Of a stretch of 64,000 nucleotides of DNA, positions 1 through 8,751 are shown in pieces; positions within the stretch are counted from its first letter, which is position 1, and every line of letters begins with the position of its first letter. Source of the stretch: Streptomyces clavuligerus (GTDB lineage: Bacteria > Actinomycetota > Actinomycetes > Streptomycetales > Streptomycetaceae). A program made the translations under genes and the position numbers. Where the stretch lies: assembly GCF_005519465.1 (NCBI RefSeq), contig NZ_CP027858.1, positions 5,022,001-5,086,000 on the forward strand, in the 5' to 3' direction. The notes under the pieces are model-generated. The model was not told the DNA's origin and searched no databases. It was given only the letters and a program-made list of their open reading frames with translations.

Positions 1-637
1 GGACACCGGGGTGGTTCGTACTGCCGTCGGAGGAGGGCGAGTTGCGCGCCCGGGGCCCTCCGCCGGGCCTTCCGTCGCCGGGGCCCCCGGTCGGCGTGGC
101 GCGCCGCCCGAACTGCGCCCCGACCGGGGGCAGATAGCACCCCGCCCCCACGGTGACGCATGTCCCCCCTGTCGCCCCGCCCCGAACCCCCACCCCGCAG
201 AGGTGACCGATAACGCCCCTACGCTTTCCGGCCATACCTACTCATTCCAGCCACCACCTCGCCTCCGCACCTCCGGAGACGCGTGACCGCCTGCGGCTGC
301 TCCGGCGGTGGCCCTTCGCCCCCGGGGTGACGGTCCCCTCCCTTCCGCCGCGGCGGTGCCGTTCCCGGGGCCGGTGGTGGTCGGGCACCGCCGGGTGCCT
401 TGGCGGTGCGTCCCGCCGTTGCGGCGGAAGGAAGGAGCGGTGCTCCTTTGCCTCCGGGGCGTGGTGGCCCCACGTTGTCCGCTGTGGTGGTGCGGAGGCG
501 CCCCTTCGCCTCCGGGGCGGTTGGGAGGGGTGGCGGGGCCGACCCGTCCAGCCCGCCGCGGCGGTGGGCAACCGCATACGGCCGTGCGGCCTGGGGGTGC
601 TTGGAGGGGCCCGCCCATCCGAGCCGCCGTGGCAGCG
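1..637. other. Non-coding stretch at the window edge
   Basis: I see no supportable gene here. Reading frames are open only because of high GC, and their translations are low-complexity (Pro, Arg, Gly). From about 300 to 640 there are imperfect repeats of a CCTTCGCCTCCGGGGCG-like motif near 311, 448 and 504, plus GC-rich dyads. It is the 3' side of the response regulator gene that ends at 638, so some of the dyads may terminate that operon. Confidence 0.6.
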
Positions 638-1285
638 TCAGCCGTGGTCGAGGTAGGCCAGGACCGCCAGCACCCGGCGGTTGTCGTCCTCGGAGACCGG
701 CAGGCCCAGCTTGGCGAAGATGTTCGACGTGTGCTTCGCGACGGCCCGCTCCGTCACCACCAGCCGGTCCGCGATCGCCGCGTTCGACCGGCCCTGCGCC
801 ATCAGCTCCATCACCTCCCGCTCCCGCGGCGTCAGCCCGCCCATCGGCCGGTCCTGGGAGCGCCGGGTCAGCAACTGCGAGATGACCTGCGGGTCCATCG
901 CCGTACCGCCCGCCGCCACCCGCCGTACCGCGTCGATGAACTGCTCCGCGTCGAAGACCCGGTCCTTGAGCAGATACCCCACCCCGCCCGCGCCGTCGGC
1001 CAGCAGCTCCCGCGCGTACAACTGCTCCACATGCTGCGAGAGCACCAGCACCGGCAGCCCCGGCCGCGCCCGCCGCGCCGTCAGCGCGCACTGGAGCCCC
1101 TCGTCGGTGTGGGACGGCGGCAGCCGCACGTCCACCACGGCAACGTCGGGCTCCAGCTCCGCGAGCGCCCTGCTCAGCTCCGGCCCGCTCTCGACCGCGG
1201 CCAGGATCTCGCAGCCGTACGCCTCCAGCAGCCGCACCAGGCCGTCGCGGAGCAGGAACAGATCTTCGGCTAGGACAACGCGCAA
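638..1285 (-). CDS. NarL/LuxR-family response regulator
   Basis: A DNA-binding response regulator of 215 aa that should be phosphorylated by the sensor kinase encoded just upstream. The N-terminal receiver domain (about residues 1-120) starts RVVLAEDLFLLRDGL and has the acidic pocket (ED), the phospho-acceptor Asp in VAVVDVRLP and the conserved Lys in YLLKDRV. The C-terminal LuxR-type HTH (about 148-210) has LTPREREVMELMAQGRSNAAIA and TERAVAKHTSNIFAKL. I chose a TTG start at 1285: no ATG or GTG fits, RVVLAED is the usual receiver start, and GGAG lies 5 nt upstream. The start lies inside the last codons of the kinase gene (16-nt overlap), so translation is probably coupled. The target promoters cannot be told from the sequence. 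Confidence 0.9.
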   Translation of the reverse strand: MRVVLAEDLFLLRDGLVRLLEAYGCEILAAVESGPELSRALAELEPDVAVVDVRLPPSHTDEGLQCALTARRARPGLPVLVLSQHVEQLYARELLADGAGGVGYLLKDRVFDAEQFIDAVRRVAAGGTAMDPQVISQLLTRRSQDRPMGGLTPREREVMELMAQGRSNAAIADRLVVTERAVAKHTSNIFAKLGLPVSEDDNRRVLAVLAYLDHG

Positions 1286-2553
1286 GGGATCTCCATGGTG
1301 ACCATGGTGGGACCGCCGACGGGAGAGCTGACGGCCAGGACGCCGTCGAATGTACCGAGCCTGCGTTCGACCCCGCTCAGCCCGGTACCGGAACCGTCCG
1401 CCCGCGCGGCGGGCCCGGCGACCGCCCCGCCCCGCCCGTTGTCGGTCACCGCGATCCGCAGCGCCCCGTCCGCGTACGAGACGTCCACCCAGATCCGGTC
1501 CCCGCCCCCGTGCCGGACCGCGTTGGTCAGCACCTCGCTCACCGCGAAGTACGCCGCCGACTCCACCGGTGCCGCCGCCCGCCCCGGCAGCTCCACGTCC
1601 ACCTCGCAGCCGACCGGCAGCCGCAGCGCCAGCGCCCGCACCGCGTCCCCGAGGCCCCGTTCCGCCAGCACCGGCGGGTGGATGCCCCGGACCAGGTCCC
1701 GCAGTTCGGTCAGGGCCTCCGCCGAGGACTCCCGCGCCATCGCCAGCAGCTTCCGCGCCTGCGCCGGGTCCTTCTCCAGCAGCGCCTCGACCGTGCCGAG
1801 GCTCATCCCCACCGCGACCAGCCGGGCCTGCGCCCCGTCGTGCAGATCCCGTTCGATCCGCCGCAGCTCGGCCGCCGAGGTGTCCAGCGCGGTGTGCCGG
1901 GTCTCGGTGAGCCGGTCGATCCGTTCCACCAGCTCGGTCTCGCGGTCGGGGCGCAGCACGGCGGCGGTGAGCCGGAAGTGGGCGCCGATCAGCGCCGGGT
2001 TCCACCACAGCGCGACGGCGAGGAGGGCGAGCCCCACCAGCCCGGCGAACCCCGCCCCGGTCCCGTTCTCCACCGGGACGAAGGTGTACCAGTACGCTCC
2101 GCCCTCGGCCCGGACGATCGGCTTCCAGAGCCCTCCGGCGAGCAGCAGCCCGAACACCCCCTCGACGACGAGCGCCGGTGCGAGCATCGCGACGACGGGT
2201 GCCCCGGTCGCGTCCACCAGCAGCCACCGGACGTCCCGCCAGGTCGCGGGGTCCTTCAGCATCAGTGTGCAGCGCTCGACCTGCCCGGTGGGCCCGCCGC
2301 GCACATCGTGGGGGAAGGGCCGGTAGGACACCGGTATCCGGATTCCCTGCCACCGCTCGGCCAGGGCCCGCCGGTGCAGCGCGTGCGTCCGCACCAGCCG
2401 CAGCACGGCCGGGGTGGTGAACACCCCGAGGCCGATCGGGATCAGGGCGAGGGAGACGAGCGTCAGCGACAGCAGGACGACCGAGCCGGTCAGCCCCATC
2501 AGCGCCAGCGCCAGTCCCTGGGCCCCGGCCACCGCGGCCCTGCGTACCCTCAT
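1270..2553 (-). CDS. Two-component sensor histidine kinase (HisKA_3 type)
   Basis: A membrane sensor kinase of 427 aa, partner of the overlapping NarL-type regulator. Hydrophobic segments lie near residues 13-50 (LALALMGLTGSVVLLSLTL) and again around 110-180, separated by a segment typical of the Streptomyces sensor domain. The dimerisation box carries the phospho-acceptor His in RIERDLHDGAQARLVAVGM. The HATPase_c domain has the N box SEVLTNAVRHGG and the G box VTDNGRGGA. I chose the ATG at 2553 (MRVRRAAVAGAQ) because the more upstream sequence is low-complexity. The 270-bp gap to the divergent MMPL gene holds the promoters, so the pair may regulate that exporter; this is inference from position only. 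Confidence 0.88.
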   Translation of the reverse strand: MRVRRAAVAGAQGLALALMGLTGSVVLLSLTLVSLALIPIGLGVFTTPAVLRLVRTHALHRRALAERWQGIRIPVSYRPFPHDVRGGPTGQVERCTLMLKDPATWRDVRWLLVDATGAPVVAMLAPALVVEGVFGLLLAGGLWKPIVRAEGGAYWYTFVPVENGTGAGFAGLVGLALLAVALWWNPALIGAHFRLTAAVLRPDRETELVERIDRLTETRHTALDTSAAELRRIERDLHDGAQARLVAVGMSLGTVEALLEKDPAQARKLLAMARESSAEALTELRDLVRGIHPPVLAERGLGDAVRALALRLPVGCEVDVELPGRAAAPVESAAYFAVSEVLTNAVRHGGGDRIWVDVSYADGALRIAVTDNGRGGAVAGPAARADGSGTGLSGVERRLGTFDGVLAVSSPVGGPTMVTMEIPCALS

Positions 2554-2823
2554 TCCGTCCACCCCTCGTTCCCGTACACCGTGTCGCGTACACCGGCCTC
2601 GTCGCCGACGGTCGTGCCCGCCGGCCGGGACCAGTCTCCATCGCGGCCCCGGCCGCGGGCACGGGGCCCCGGCACCGGACGGGGGTGTACCTGGCACCAC
2701 CGTCCGGGGCTCGCCCTACGGCTCCGGGGAGGGGGGCTGGTCGGCTGGGGCGTGCCGCCGCCGCTTCCTACGGTCGTCCTCGTAACCGACCGGGCCCCGC
2801 CCGGACCGACCCTGGGGGCGACC

Positions 2824-5133
2824 ATGAGACGAAATCCCGCGGCCCGCATCGGTGTGTGGAGCGCACACCACCGGAAGGCCGCAGTCCTCGGCTGGCTGCT
2901 GTTCGTCCTGCTCACGGCGGGACTCGGCGCCGCCGCAGGCTCCGTCGGACTGAGTCCGTCCGCGTCGGGCGCGGGCGAGTCGGCCCGCGCCGACGCGATC
3001 CTCGCGGACGCCGGTCTGGAGCGGCCCGCGGGCGAACTCGTCCTGATCGCCGCCGACCGCCCCGACGGCTGGAAGCGCGCGGCGGCCGACCTGATCGCCG
3101 CCGCCGGCGCCACCGGCCTGCCGGTACGGGGAACACCCCCGCCCGTCCCCTCCGCCGACGGCCGGGAGGCGCTGCTCAGCCTGACCCTGGCCGGGGACCG
3201 CGACTCCGCCGCCGACCGGGTGGGCCCGCTGCTGGACGCCGTCCGCTCCGTGGACCGCGCCCACGACGGCGTCGAACTCCACCAGTTCGGCGACGCCAGC
3301 TCCGAGCGCTGGCTGAACGACCTGCTCGCGGACGACTTCGTCAAGGCCGAGCTGACCGCCGTCCCGCTCGCCCTCGGCATTCTGCTGGCCGTCTTCGGCG
3401 CGGTCGTCGCCGCGCTGCTGCCGGTCGTGCTCGCGCTCACCGCCTGCGCCGCCGCCTACGGGCTGCTCGCGCTCGTCAGCCACCAGTTCGCCCTCCTCCC
3501 GACCGCCTACTCCGTGATGTTCCTGATGGGGCTGGCCGTCGGCGTCGACTACTGCCTGTTCTATCTGCGCCGGGAGCGGGACGAACGAGCCGCCGGACGG
3601 GACCCGGAGACCGCGCTCCGGATCGCCGCCGCCACCAGCGGCCGGACCGTCCTCGTCTCCGGGGTGACCGTCATGGTTGCCATGGCCGGGATGTTTCTCT
3701 CCGGTCTGGCGATCTTCGAGGGCTTCGCGCTCGCCACCATCCTCGTCGTGTTCATCGCGATGCTCGGCTCGGTGACCGTGCTGCCCGCGCTGCTCTCCTG
3801 GCTGGGCGACCGGGTGGAGGCCGGGCGGATTCCCTTCCTGGGCCGCCCGCGCGGCACCCGGGCCCCGTCGCACGGCACCCGGGCGCGGCGGCGTTCCCGC
3901 GAGGGCTCGGCGAGCCGGTCCCGGGGCGCCGGGCGCCGGGGCCGTTCCGGCGGCTCCGGCCGGGAGAGCGGCGCCGTCGCCGGAGCCGTCCTCGGCCCGG
4001 TGCTGGCCCGCCCCAAGCTGTTCGCCGCCCTCGGCGCCGCCGTCCTGCTGGCGCTCGCCGCGCCCGCCCTCGGGATGCGGACGGAACAGCTCGGCTGGCA
4101 GAAGCAGTTCGGCCCGGACGCCCCGCTCTCGGTGGCGTACGGCAGGATCGCCGCGTCCTTCCCCGGCGGCCCCGAGCCCGCGCGGGTCGTCGTCAAGGCC
4201 GACGACATCACCGCGGCGCCGGTGCGCACGGCCCTGGCCCGCTTCGAGAAGGTCACCGTCCACCGGGACGAGAACATCGCCGAGATCGCCGTCCCGCTCG
4301 CCGGGGACGGCACCGACCGGCTCTCCCGGGAGGCGCTCGCCGAACTCCGCGAGGAGACCCTGCCCGCCGCCTTCGGCTCCACCGGCGCAGAGGTGCGGGT
4401 GACCGGACAGCTCGCCGGTTCCGTCGACTTCGACGAGCGGCTGCGGAGCGGCATCGTCCCGGTCCTCGCCTTCATCACCGGCGTGACCTTCCTGCTGATG
4501 CTGTTCTGCTTCCGCTCCTACGCCGTCGCCCTGACCTCCATCGTGCTCAACCTGCTCTCCGTGGCCGCCGCGTACGGGGTGATGGTCGCCGTCTTCCAGC
4601 ACGGCTGGGGCGCCTCACTGCTCGGGACCCAGGCGGTGGGCGCGGTCCAGAGCTGGCTGCCGCTGTTCGTCCTGGTGGTCCTGTTCGGACTCTCCATGGA
4701 CTACCACGTCTTCGTCGTCTCCCGGATACGCGAGGCCCGCGACCGGGGCGCCGCCAACCGGGAGGCGATCCATGAGGGCGTGCGCCGCACGGCGGGCGCG
4801 GTCACCGGAGCGGCGGCGATCATGGTCGCGGTCTTCGCGGTCTTCGGGACGCTGTCCATGCAGGACATGAAGCAGATGGGAGTGGGCCTCGGGGTCGCGG
4901 TCCTGCTGGACGCGACCGTCGTCCGGATGGTGCTGCTGCCCTCCGTGATGGCCCTGCTCGGGGAGCGCAACTGGCACACCCCGCGGCTGCTGCGCCGACT
5001 GCCCGCGCTGGAGCACGGCGACGAGGGCGACGACCGCGACGAGGGCCACGCCGGAGGCCGTGACGGCGACGGCGGCGGTACCGCCGGGGCGCACGGCACG
5101 GAGGGGACCCGGGGACCGGCGGCCCTGGTCTGA
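2824..5133 (+). CDS. MMPL/RND-family membrane exporter
   Basis: A 769-aa integral membrane protein of the MmpL branch of the RND superfamily, which uses the proton gradient to move lipids or hydrophobic compounds out of the cell. The layout is classic: TM1 (KAAVLGWLLFVLLTAGLGAA), an extracytoplasmic domain, a five-helix bundle from about residue 180 (ALGILLAVFGAVVAALLPVV through LGSVTVLPALLSWLGDR), then the same arrangement repeated in the second half, ending DATVVRMVLLPSVMALLGE. The signature GVDYCLFYLRRERDE and its second-half counterpart SMDYHVFVVSRIREARD are clear. The loop between the halves (about 345-385) is Arg/Ser/Gly-rich and the C-terminal tail is acidic. It is divergent from the two-component pair. 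The substrate is unknown. Confidence 0.92.
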   Translation: MRRNPAARIGVWSAHHRKAAVLGWLLFVLLTAGLGAAAGSVGLSPSASGAGESARADAILADAGLERPAGELVLIAADRPDGWKRAAADLIAAAGATGLPVRGTPPPVPSADGREALLSLTLAGDRDSAADRVGPLLDAVRSVDRAHDGVELHQFGDASSERWLNDLLADDFVKAELTAVPLALGILLAVFGAVVAALLPVVLALTACAAAYGLLALVSHQFALLPTAYSVMFLMGLAVGVDYCLFYLRRERDERAAGRDPETALRIAAATSGRTVLVSGVTVMVAMAGMFLSGLAIFEGFALATILVVFIAMLGSVTVLPALLSWLGDRVEAGRIPFLGRPRGTRAPSHGTRARRRSREGSASRSRGAGRRGRSGGSGRESGAVAGAVLGPVLARPKLFAALGAAVLLALAAPALGMRTEQLGWQKQFGPDAPLSVAYGRIAASFPGGPEPARVVVKADDITAAPVRTALARFEKVTVHRDENIAEIAVPLAGDGTDRLSREALAELREETLPAAFGSTGAEVRVTGQLAGSVDFDERLRSGIVPVLAFITGVTFLLMLFCFRSYAVALTSIVLNLLSVAAAYGVMVAVFQHGWGASLLGTQAVGAVQSWLPLFVLVVLFGLSMDYHVFVVSRIREARDRGAANREAIHEGVRRTAGAVTGAAAIMVAVFAVFGTLSMQDMKQMGVGLGVAVLLDATVVRMVLLPSVMALLGERNWHTPRLLRRLPALEHGDEGDDRDEGHAGGRDGDGGGTAGAHGTEGTRGPAALV

Positions 5134-5181
5134 CCGCGTCCGCCGTGCGGGCCCGCGCTCCCCGGGGCGGGCCCCGCCGGG

Positions 5182-6270
5182 TCACAGCCCCAGGACCCGG
5201 GCCTCCTTCCCCCGTTCGAGACCGCGCGTCCGGCGCGGGGCCCGCCGGGGCCGGGCCGGGTCCTCGGTCCGCATCCACTCCCAGGTGTCCGCGACCGTCT
5301 CCGCGACCGGACGGCAGCGCAGCCCCGCCGCCAGCGCCCGGTCCACGGACAGCCCGTAGACGGTGTGGTACAGCTCCGGCAGCTCCTCGCGGGGGACCCA
5401 CACCGGCAGCTCGGTCCAGGGCTCGATGCCCGCGTCCAGCACCGTCCGCGCGTCCGTCCAGCGCAGCTCCGCGTCGGAACCCGTCACCCGGGCGCAGGCG
5501 GTCAGGAACTCCTCCATGGTCGCGTGGCCCGTTGCGCCCGCCAGGTTGTACGGGCCGCTCAGCCCCGCCCCGGCCGCGTCGAGCGTCCACGCGGCGAGAT
5601 CGCGGATGTCGAGGTACTGGAGCGGGGTGTCCCGGGGGCCGGGGGCGAGCACCGGGCCGCCCTCGTCGATCCGCCGCAGCCACCACGGCAGCCGGTCCAC
5701 GTTCTCCCACGGGCCCAGCAGCAGCCCCGCCCGGACGAACAGCGAGCGCTCCGCGCCGAACGCGTCCAGGACGGCCAGCTCCCCGCCCCGCTTGGCCTGC
5801 GGATAGGGGACGTCGTCCGCGTCCGGGTCGCCCTCCACCAGGGGGGCGCTCTCGTCGTACCCGGGCGCGGGCGGCCCGGCGTACACCGAACAGCTCGACA
5901 CATAGACGTACCGGTCCACGCGGTCCCGCAGCAGCCGGGCCGTGTCCCGGACCGCCCGGGGCGCCGCCGCCCAGGTGTCCACGACGACGTCCCACCGCTC
6001 TGCCGCCCCGTCCGCCCCGTCCGTCCTGCCGGTCCCGGCCGTCCTGTCCGTCCTGTCCGTCCTGTCCGTCCTGTCCGTCCTGTCCGTCCCGCCGGTCTCC
6101 AGCGCGGCGAGGCCGCCCGCCGCGGTCCGGTCGCCGACGAGGGAGCGCACCCCCTCGGGGACGGGCCGCGTCCCCCGGTTGAAGACCGTGACGTCCCAGC
6201 CGCGCGCGAGGGCCGCCGCCACGACGGCCCGTCCCGCGAACTCCGTTCCACCCAGCACCAGTAGTCTCAT
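5182..6270 (-). CDS. NAD-dependent epimerase/dehydratase family protein
   Basis: A 362-aa extended-SDR protein. The Rossmann start is MRLLVLGGTEFAGRAVVAAA, with a GGTEFAG version of the GxxGxxG loop, followed by VVVDTWAAAPRAV, the VYVSSCSVYAG strand and YPQAKRGGE, where a Tyr-x-x-x-Lys pair is present. The product resembles actinobacterial reductases annotated as NAD-dependent epimerases; the substrate is unknown. Residues about 62-80 are an insertion made of Asp-Arg-Thr repeats encoded by a 9-bp tandem repeat, probably a surface loop. It is convergent with the MMPL gene (48-bp gap) and in the same direction as the upstream SDR gene, 236 bp away. Confidence 0.87.
   Translation of the reverse strand: MRLLVLGGTEFAGRAVVAAALARGWDVTVFNRGTRPVPEGVRSLVGDRTAAGGLAALETGGTDRTDRTDRTDRTDRTAGTGRTDGADGAAERWDVVVDTWAAAPRAVRDTARLLRDRVDRYVYVSSCSVYAGPPAPGYDESAPLVEGDPDADDVPYPQAKRGGELAVLDAFGAERSLFVRAGLLLGPWENVDRLPWWLRRIDEGGPVLAPGPRDTPLQYLDIRDLAAWTLDAAGAGLSGPYNLAGATGHATMEEFLTACARVTGSDAELRWTDARTVLDAGIEPWTELPVWVPREELPELYHTVYGLSVDRALAAGLRCRPVAETVADTWEWMRTEDPARPRRAPRRTRGLERGKEARVLGL
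6041..6085. repeat. In-frame 9-bp tandem repeat, five copies
   Basis: Five perfect copies of GTCCTGTCC sit inside the epimerase gene and encode (Asp-Arg-Thr)n on the minus strand. The 9-bp unit keeps the frame, so copy number can vary without breaking the protein. Confidence 0.97.
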
Positions 6271-6506
6271 GCGTCCGACTCTGCGTCCCGGAGCCCCTTG
6301 CCGACCAGCTATTTCCGCTCCGGGGTGAAGGGCTCCGCCCGCAGCGGAAACGGGAACTCGGGAACTCCGGACGGGCGGCCCGGCCTCCGGCGCGAAGGGC
6401 GCCCAGCGGGACGGCCGGTGCTGTGCCCGATACCCAGTGGTACGACCGGTGCTGTGGCGACTGGTGTTGTTCCCCTCGGCCGGTCCGGCCGGTGGTGTTG
6501 TTCCGC

Positions 6507-7253
6507 TCAGCCGGTCCGGCCGGTGGTGTGACCGCCGTCCACCCGCAGAACCTGCCCGGTGACGAACTCCGCGCCCGCGATGTACAGCACCGCCTCCGCC
6601 ACCTCCCCGACCTCGCCCAGCCGGCCGAGCAGCCCCACCGAGGCGTACCGCTCCTCGGCCCCGCGGCCGAGCGTCCGCGTCCTGATCACCCCGGGGGCCA
6701 CCATGTTGACGCGGATGCCGTCCGGCGCCAGCTCGGCGGCGAGCGCGGTGGTGAGGGCGTACACGCCGCCCTTGCCCGCGGACGGCGCGGAACACGGCAG
6801 CGCGCCGACGGAGTGCGACGCCAGCGCGGAGCCGATGACGACGACGCTGCCGCCGCGCCCCTGCTCCCGCATCCGGCGCACCGCCGCCTGGGTGGTCAGA
6901 TAGGTCCCCTTCAGCCCGCCCAGCAGAAAGCCGTCCAGCTCCTCCTCGGTGACCTCCGTGAACGGGGTGGAGACGAACGCGCCCGCGTTGTTCACCAGGA
7001 CGTCCACCCCGCCGAAGCGCTCGACGGCGGTCCGCACCAGCGCCTCGCCCGTCGTCGCCGCGCCGATGTCGCCCGCGACCTCGGCGACCCGCTCCGGCCG
7101 GCCCAGGGCGCGCGCCGCCCCGTCCAGCTTCCCGGGGTCGCGCCCGTTGAGCACCACCCGGGCCCCGCCGTCCAGAAAGCCCCGGGCGATCCCGAGGCCG
7201 ATGCCGCTCGACGCGCCCGTGACGATCACCGTCGAGTCCGTGAAGTCCCGCAT
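6507..7253 (-). CDS. SDR-family oxidoreductase lacking the catalytic tyrosine
   Basis: A classical short-chain dehydrogenase/reductase of 248 aa. The cofactor loop TGASSGIGLGIARGF, the DVLVNNAGAF strand, the catalytic-region Ser in VVVIGSALASHSVG and the C-terminal RVDGGHTTGRTG are all present. At the YxxxK position the sequence reads SAPSAGKGG: the Lys is kept but the Tyr is a Pro (codon CCG), so normal SDR chemistry may be lost or altered. It is divergently transcribed from the LysR gene (108-bp gap), the usual arrangement of a LysR regulator and its target. ATG start at 7253; substrate unknown. Confidence 0.88.
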   Translation of the reverse strand: MRDFTDSTVIVTGASSGIGLGIARGFLDGGARVVLNGRDPGKLDGAARALGRPERVAEVAGDIGAATTGEALVRTAVERFGGVDVLVNNAGAFVSTPFTEVTEEELDGFLLGGLKGTYLTTQAAVRRMREQGRGGSVVVIGSALASHSVGALPCSAPSAGKGGVYALTTALAAELAPDGIRVNMVAPGVIRTRTLGRGAEERYASVGLLGRLGEVGEVAEAVLYIAGAEFVTGQVLRVDGGHTTGRTG

Positions 7254-7335
7254 CGTCCACCGCTCCTCTTCGCCGTGTGCGTTCCCGCTGCTCGGCCCAT
7301 CCTTCCCGGGCGGCGCCCGCGTCACCGCGACGAAG

Positions 7336-7350
7336 ATCGAATCCTGTGAT
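7336..7350. promoter_or_regulatory. Possible LysR-type box between the SDR and LysR genes
   Basis: ATC-N9-GAT, an interrupted dyad of the T-N11-A kind bound by LysR regulators, lies 11 bp before the LysR start in the shared divergent promoter region. It is a weak motif, and its position is the main argument. Confidence 0.35.
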
Positions 7351-7361
7351 AATCCCCGCTC

Positions 7362-8258
7362 ATGACCGTGGATCTGCGCGATCTCGAACTGCTCGCCGCG
7401 ACGGCCGAGTTCGGCACCCTCTCCGCCGCCGCCGAACGGCTCCATGTGACCCAGCCCGCGCTCAGCCAGCGGCTCGCCCGGCTGGAGGACCGGCTCGGCA
7501 CACCGCTCTTCGACCGGGTGGGCCGACGGCTCGTCCCCACCGCCGCCGGGCGGCGCATGCTGGTGGCCGCCCACCATGTCCTGCGGGAACTGGGCTCGGC
7601 CCGGCAGGATCTGCGGGAGCTGCGCGAGGCGCGTGAGCGGCGGGTGCGGTTCGCCGCGCAGCACGGCAGCCCCTGCCACTGGCTGCCGCCGGTCATCCGC
7701 GCCTTCCGGGGCCGCCACCCGGACGCCGAGGTGCGCATCGAGACCCTGCCCGACGACGCCCCCGTGCCCGCGCTGCTGGCGGACCGGGTGGACGTCGCCC
7801 TGGTGGGCGACCCGGACACCGGGGACGGGCGGATCAGCCTCACCCGCCTCTTCGCGGACGAGCTGGTCGCGGTGGTCCCCGGCAGCCACCCCTGGGCCGC
7901 GCTGCCGCATCTGCGCGCCGAGGACTTCGGCACGGCCCACCTCCTGCTCCCGGACCTCTACGACCGCAGCCGCATCCCCCCGGTCCCGCTCCCGCTCCCG
8001 AGGGCGGCCCGCCCCGCCCGGATCACCACCATGCCGGTGACCACCGACCTGGTGATCGAGATGGTCGCGGCCGGTCAGGGCGTGACGGTCCTCCCCGACC
8101 GCGTCGCGACCCCCTACACCCGCACCCGCGACCTCACCCGGGTCCGCATCGGCCCCACCCCGCTGACCCGCACCTGGTACTGCGCCACGAGACGGGGCCC
8201 GAGACCTCCCCGCACCGACGCGTTCGTGGAGGAACTGACGACCTGTCTCCGCCGCTGA
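7362..8258 (+). CDS. LysR-family transcriptional regulator
   Basis: A 298-aa LysR-type regulator. The N-terminal winged HTH is unmistakable: MTVDLRDLELLAATAEFGTL, then SAAAERLHVTQPALSQRLAR and LFDRVGRRLVPTAAGRRML. A linker helix and a periplasmic-binding-protein-like effector domain follow (about 95-298), with the typical VDVALVGDPD and ADELVAVVPGSHP strands. It probably controls the divergent SDR gene and itself through the 108-bp shared region. The effector is unknown. Confidence 0.93.
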   Translation: MTVDLRDLELLAATAEFGTLSAAAERLHVTQPALSQRLARLEDRLGTPLFDRVGRRLVPTAAGRRMLVAAHHVLRELGSARQDLRELREARERRVRFAAQHGSPCHWLPPVIRAFRGRHPDAEVRIETLPDDAPVPALLADRVDVALVGDPDTGDGRISLTRLFADELVAVVPGSHPWAALPHLRAEDFGTAHLLLPDLYDRSRIPPVPLPLPRAARPARITTMPVTTDLVIEMVAAGQGVTVLPDRVATPYTRTRDLTRVRIGPTPLTRTWYCATRRGPRPPRTDAFVEELTTCLRR

Positions 8259-8751
8259 CGCGGCCCGGCCCCGGCGCACCCGTCGACCGTACGGGTGGAC
8301 GCGGCCCGCGGGGCTGCGGCCCGTTGCGGTCGGGCCCCGCCCAGGCGCTTCGACGGCCTCCCCGGGCGGGGCCGCTCACCGGGCGGCCCCGGCCTGTCCC
8401 GGTCGTGCCCGTCCGGCGATCGGGCGGCCCGGCGGCCCCCATCGCGTCGCCACCGCTCCTCACCCGCGTGGCCCCGCGCGGACGGCCGTCCCGGTCGTGC
8501 CCGTCCGGCGATCCGGCGATCCGGCGATCCGGCGATCCGGCGATCGGGCGGCCCGGCGGACCCGCGCCGGAGACCGGTCCGGTGCCGTCCCCGAGGAAAC
8601 CGGCCCCGGGGCCCGACCCCGGTGCCGTCCCCGAGCCGGGACCGCCCCCGGCCGGGAGGCCCCCGCGGGCGCCCCACCCGCACCGACCGCAGGTCCGAGA
8701 TCCGGGCACCCCCTGCCGTCGCGGGGCGCGGGATGGCAGCATGACCCCACC
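8259..8751. other. Intergenic region with a duplicated block
   Basis: No gene is supported. The stretch contains a direct duplication: about 8393-8430 and about 8483-8560 share GTCCCGGTCGTGCCCGTCC and then CGGGCGGCCCGGCGG. The second copy carries an expanded 8-bp repeat. Promoter elements for the downstream membrane-protein gene should lie near 8700-8750. Confidence 0.6.
8505..8544. repeat. 8-bp tandem repeat, five copies
   Basis: CCGGCGAT is repeated five times without a mismatch. The sister copy of the surrounding block, near 8413, has the unit only once, so the array probably grew by slippage after the block was duplicated. Confidence 0.95.

Noticed and set aside
11..286. Open frame of 91 aa at the window start
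   Set aside because: Pro/Arg/Gly low-complexity translation, no ribosome site, and GC-driven openness in all frames.
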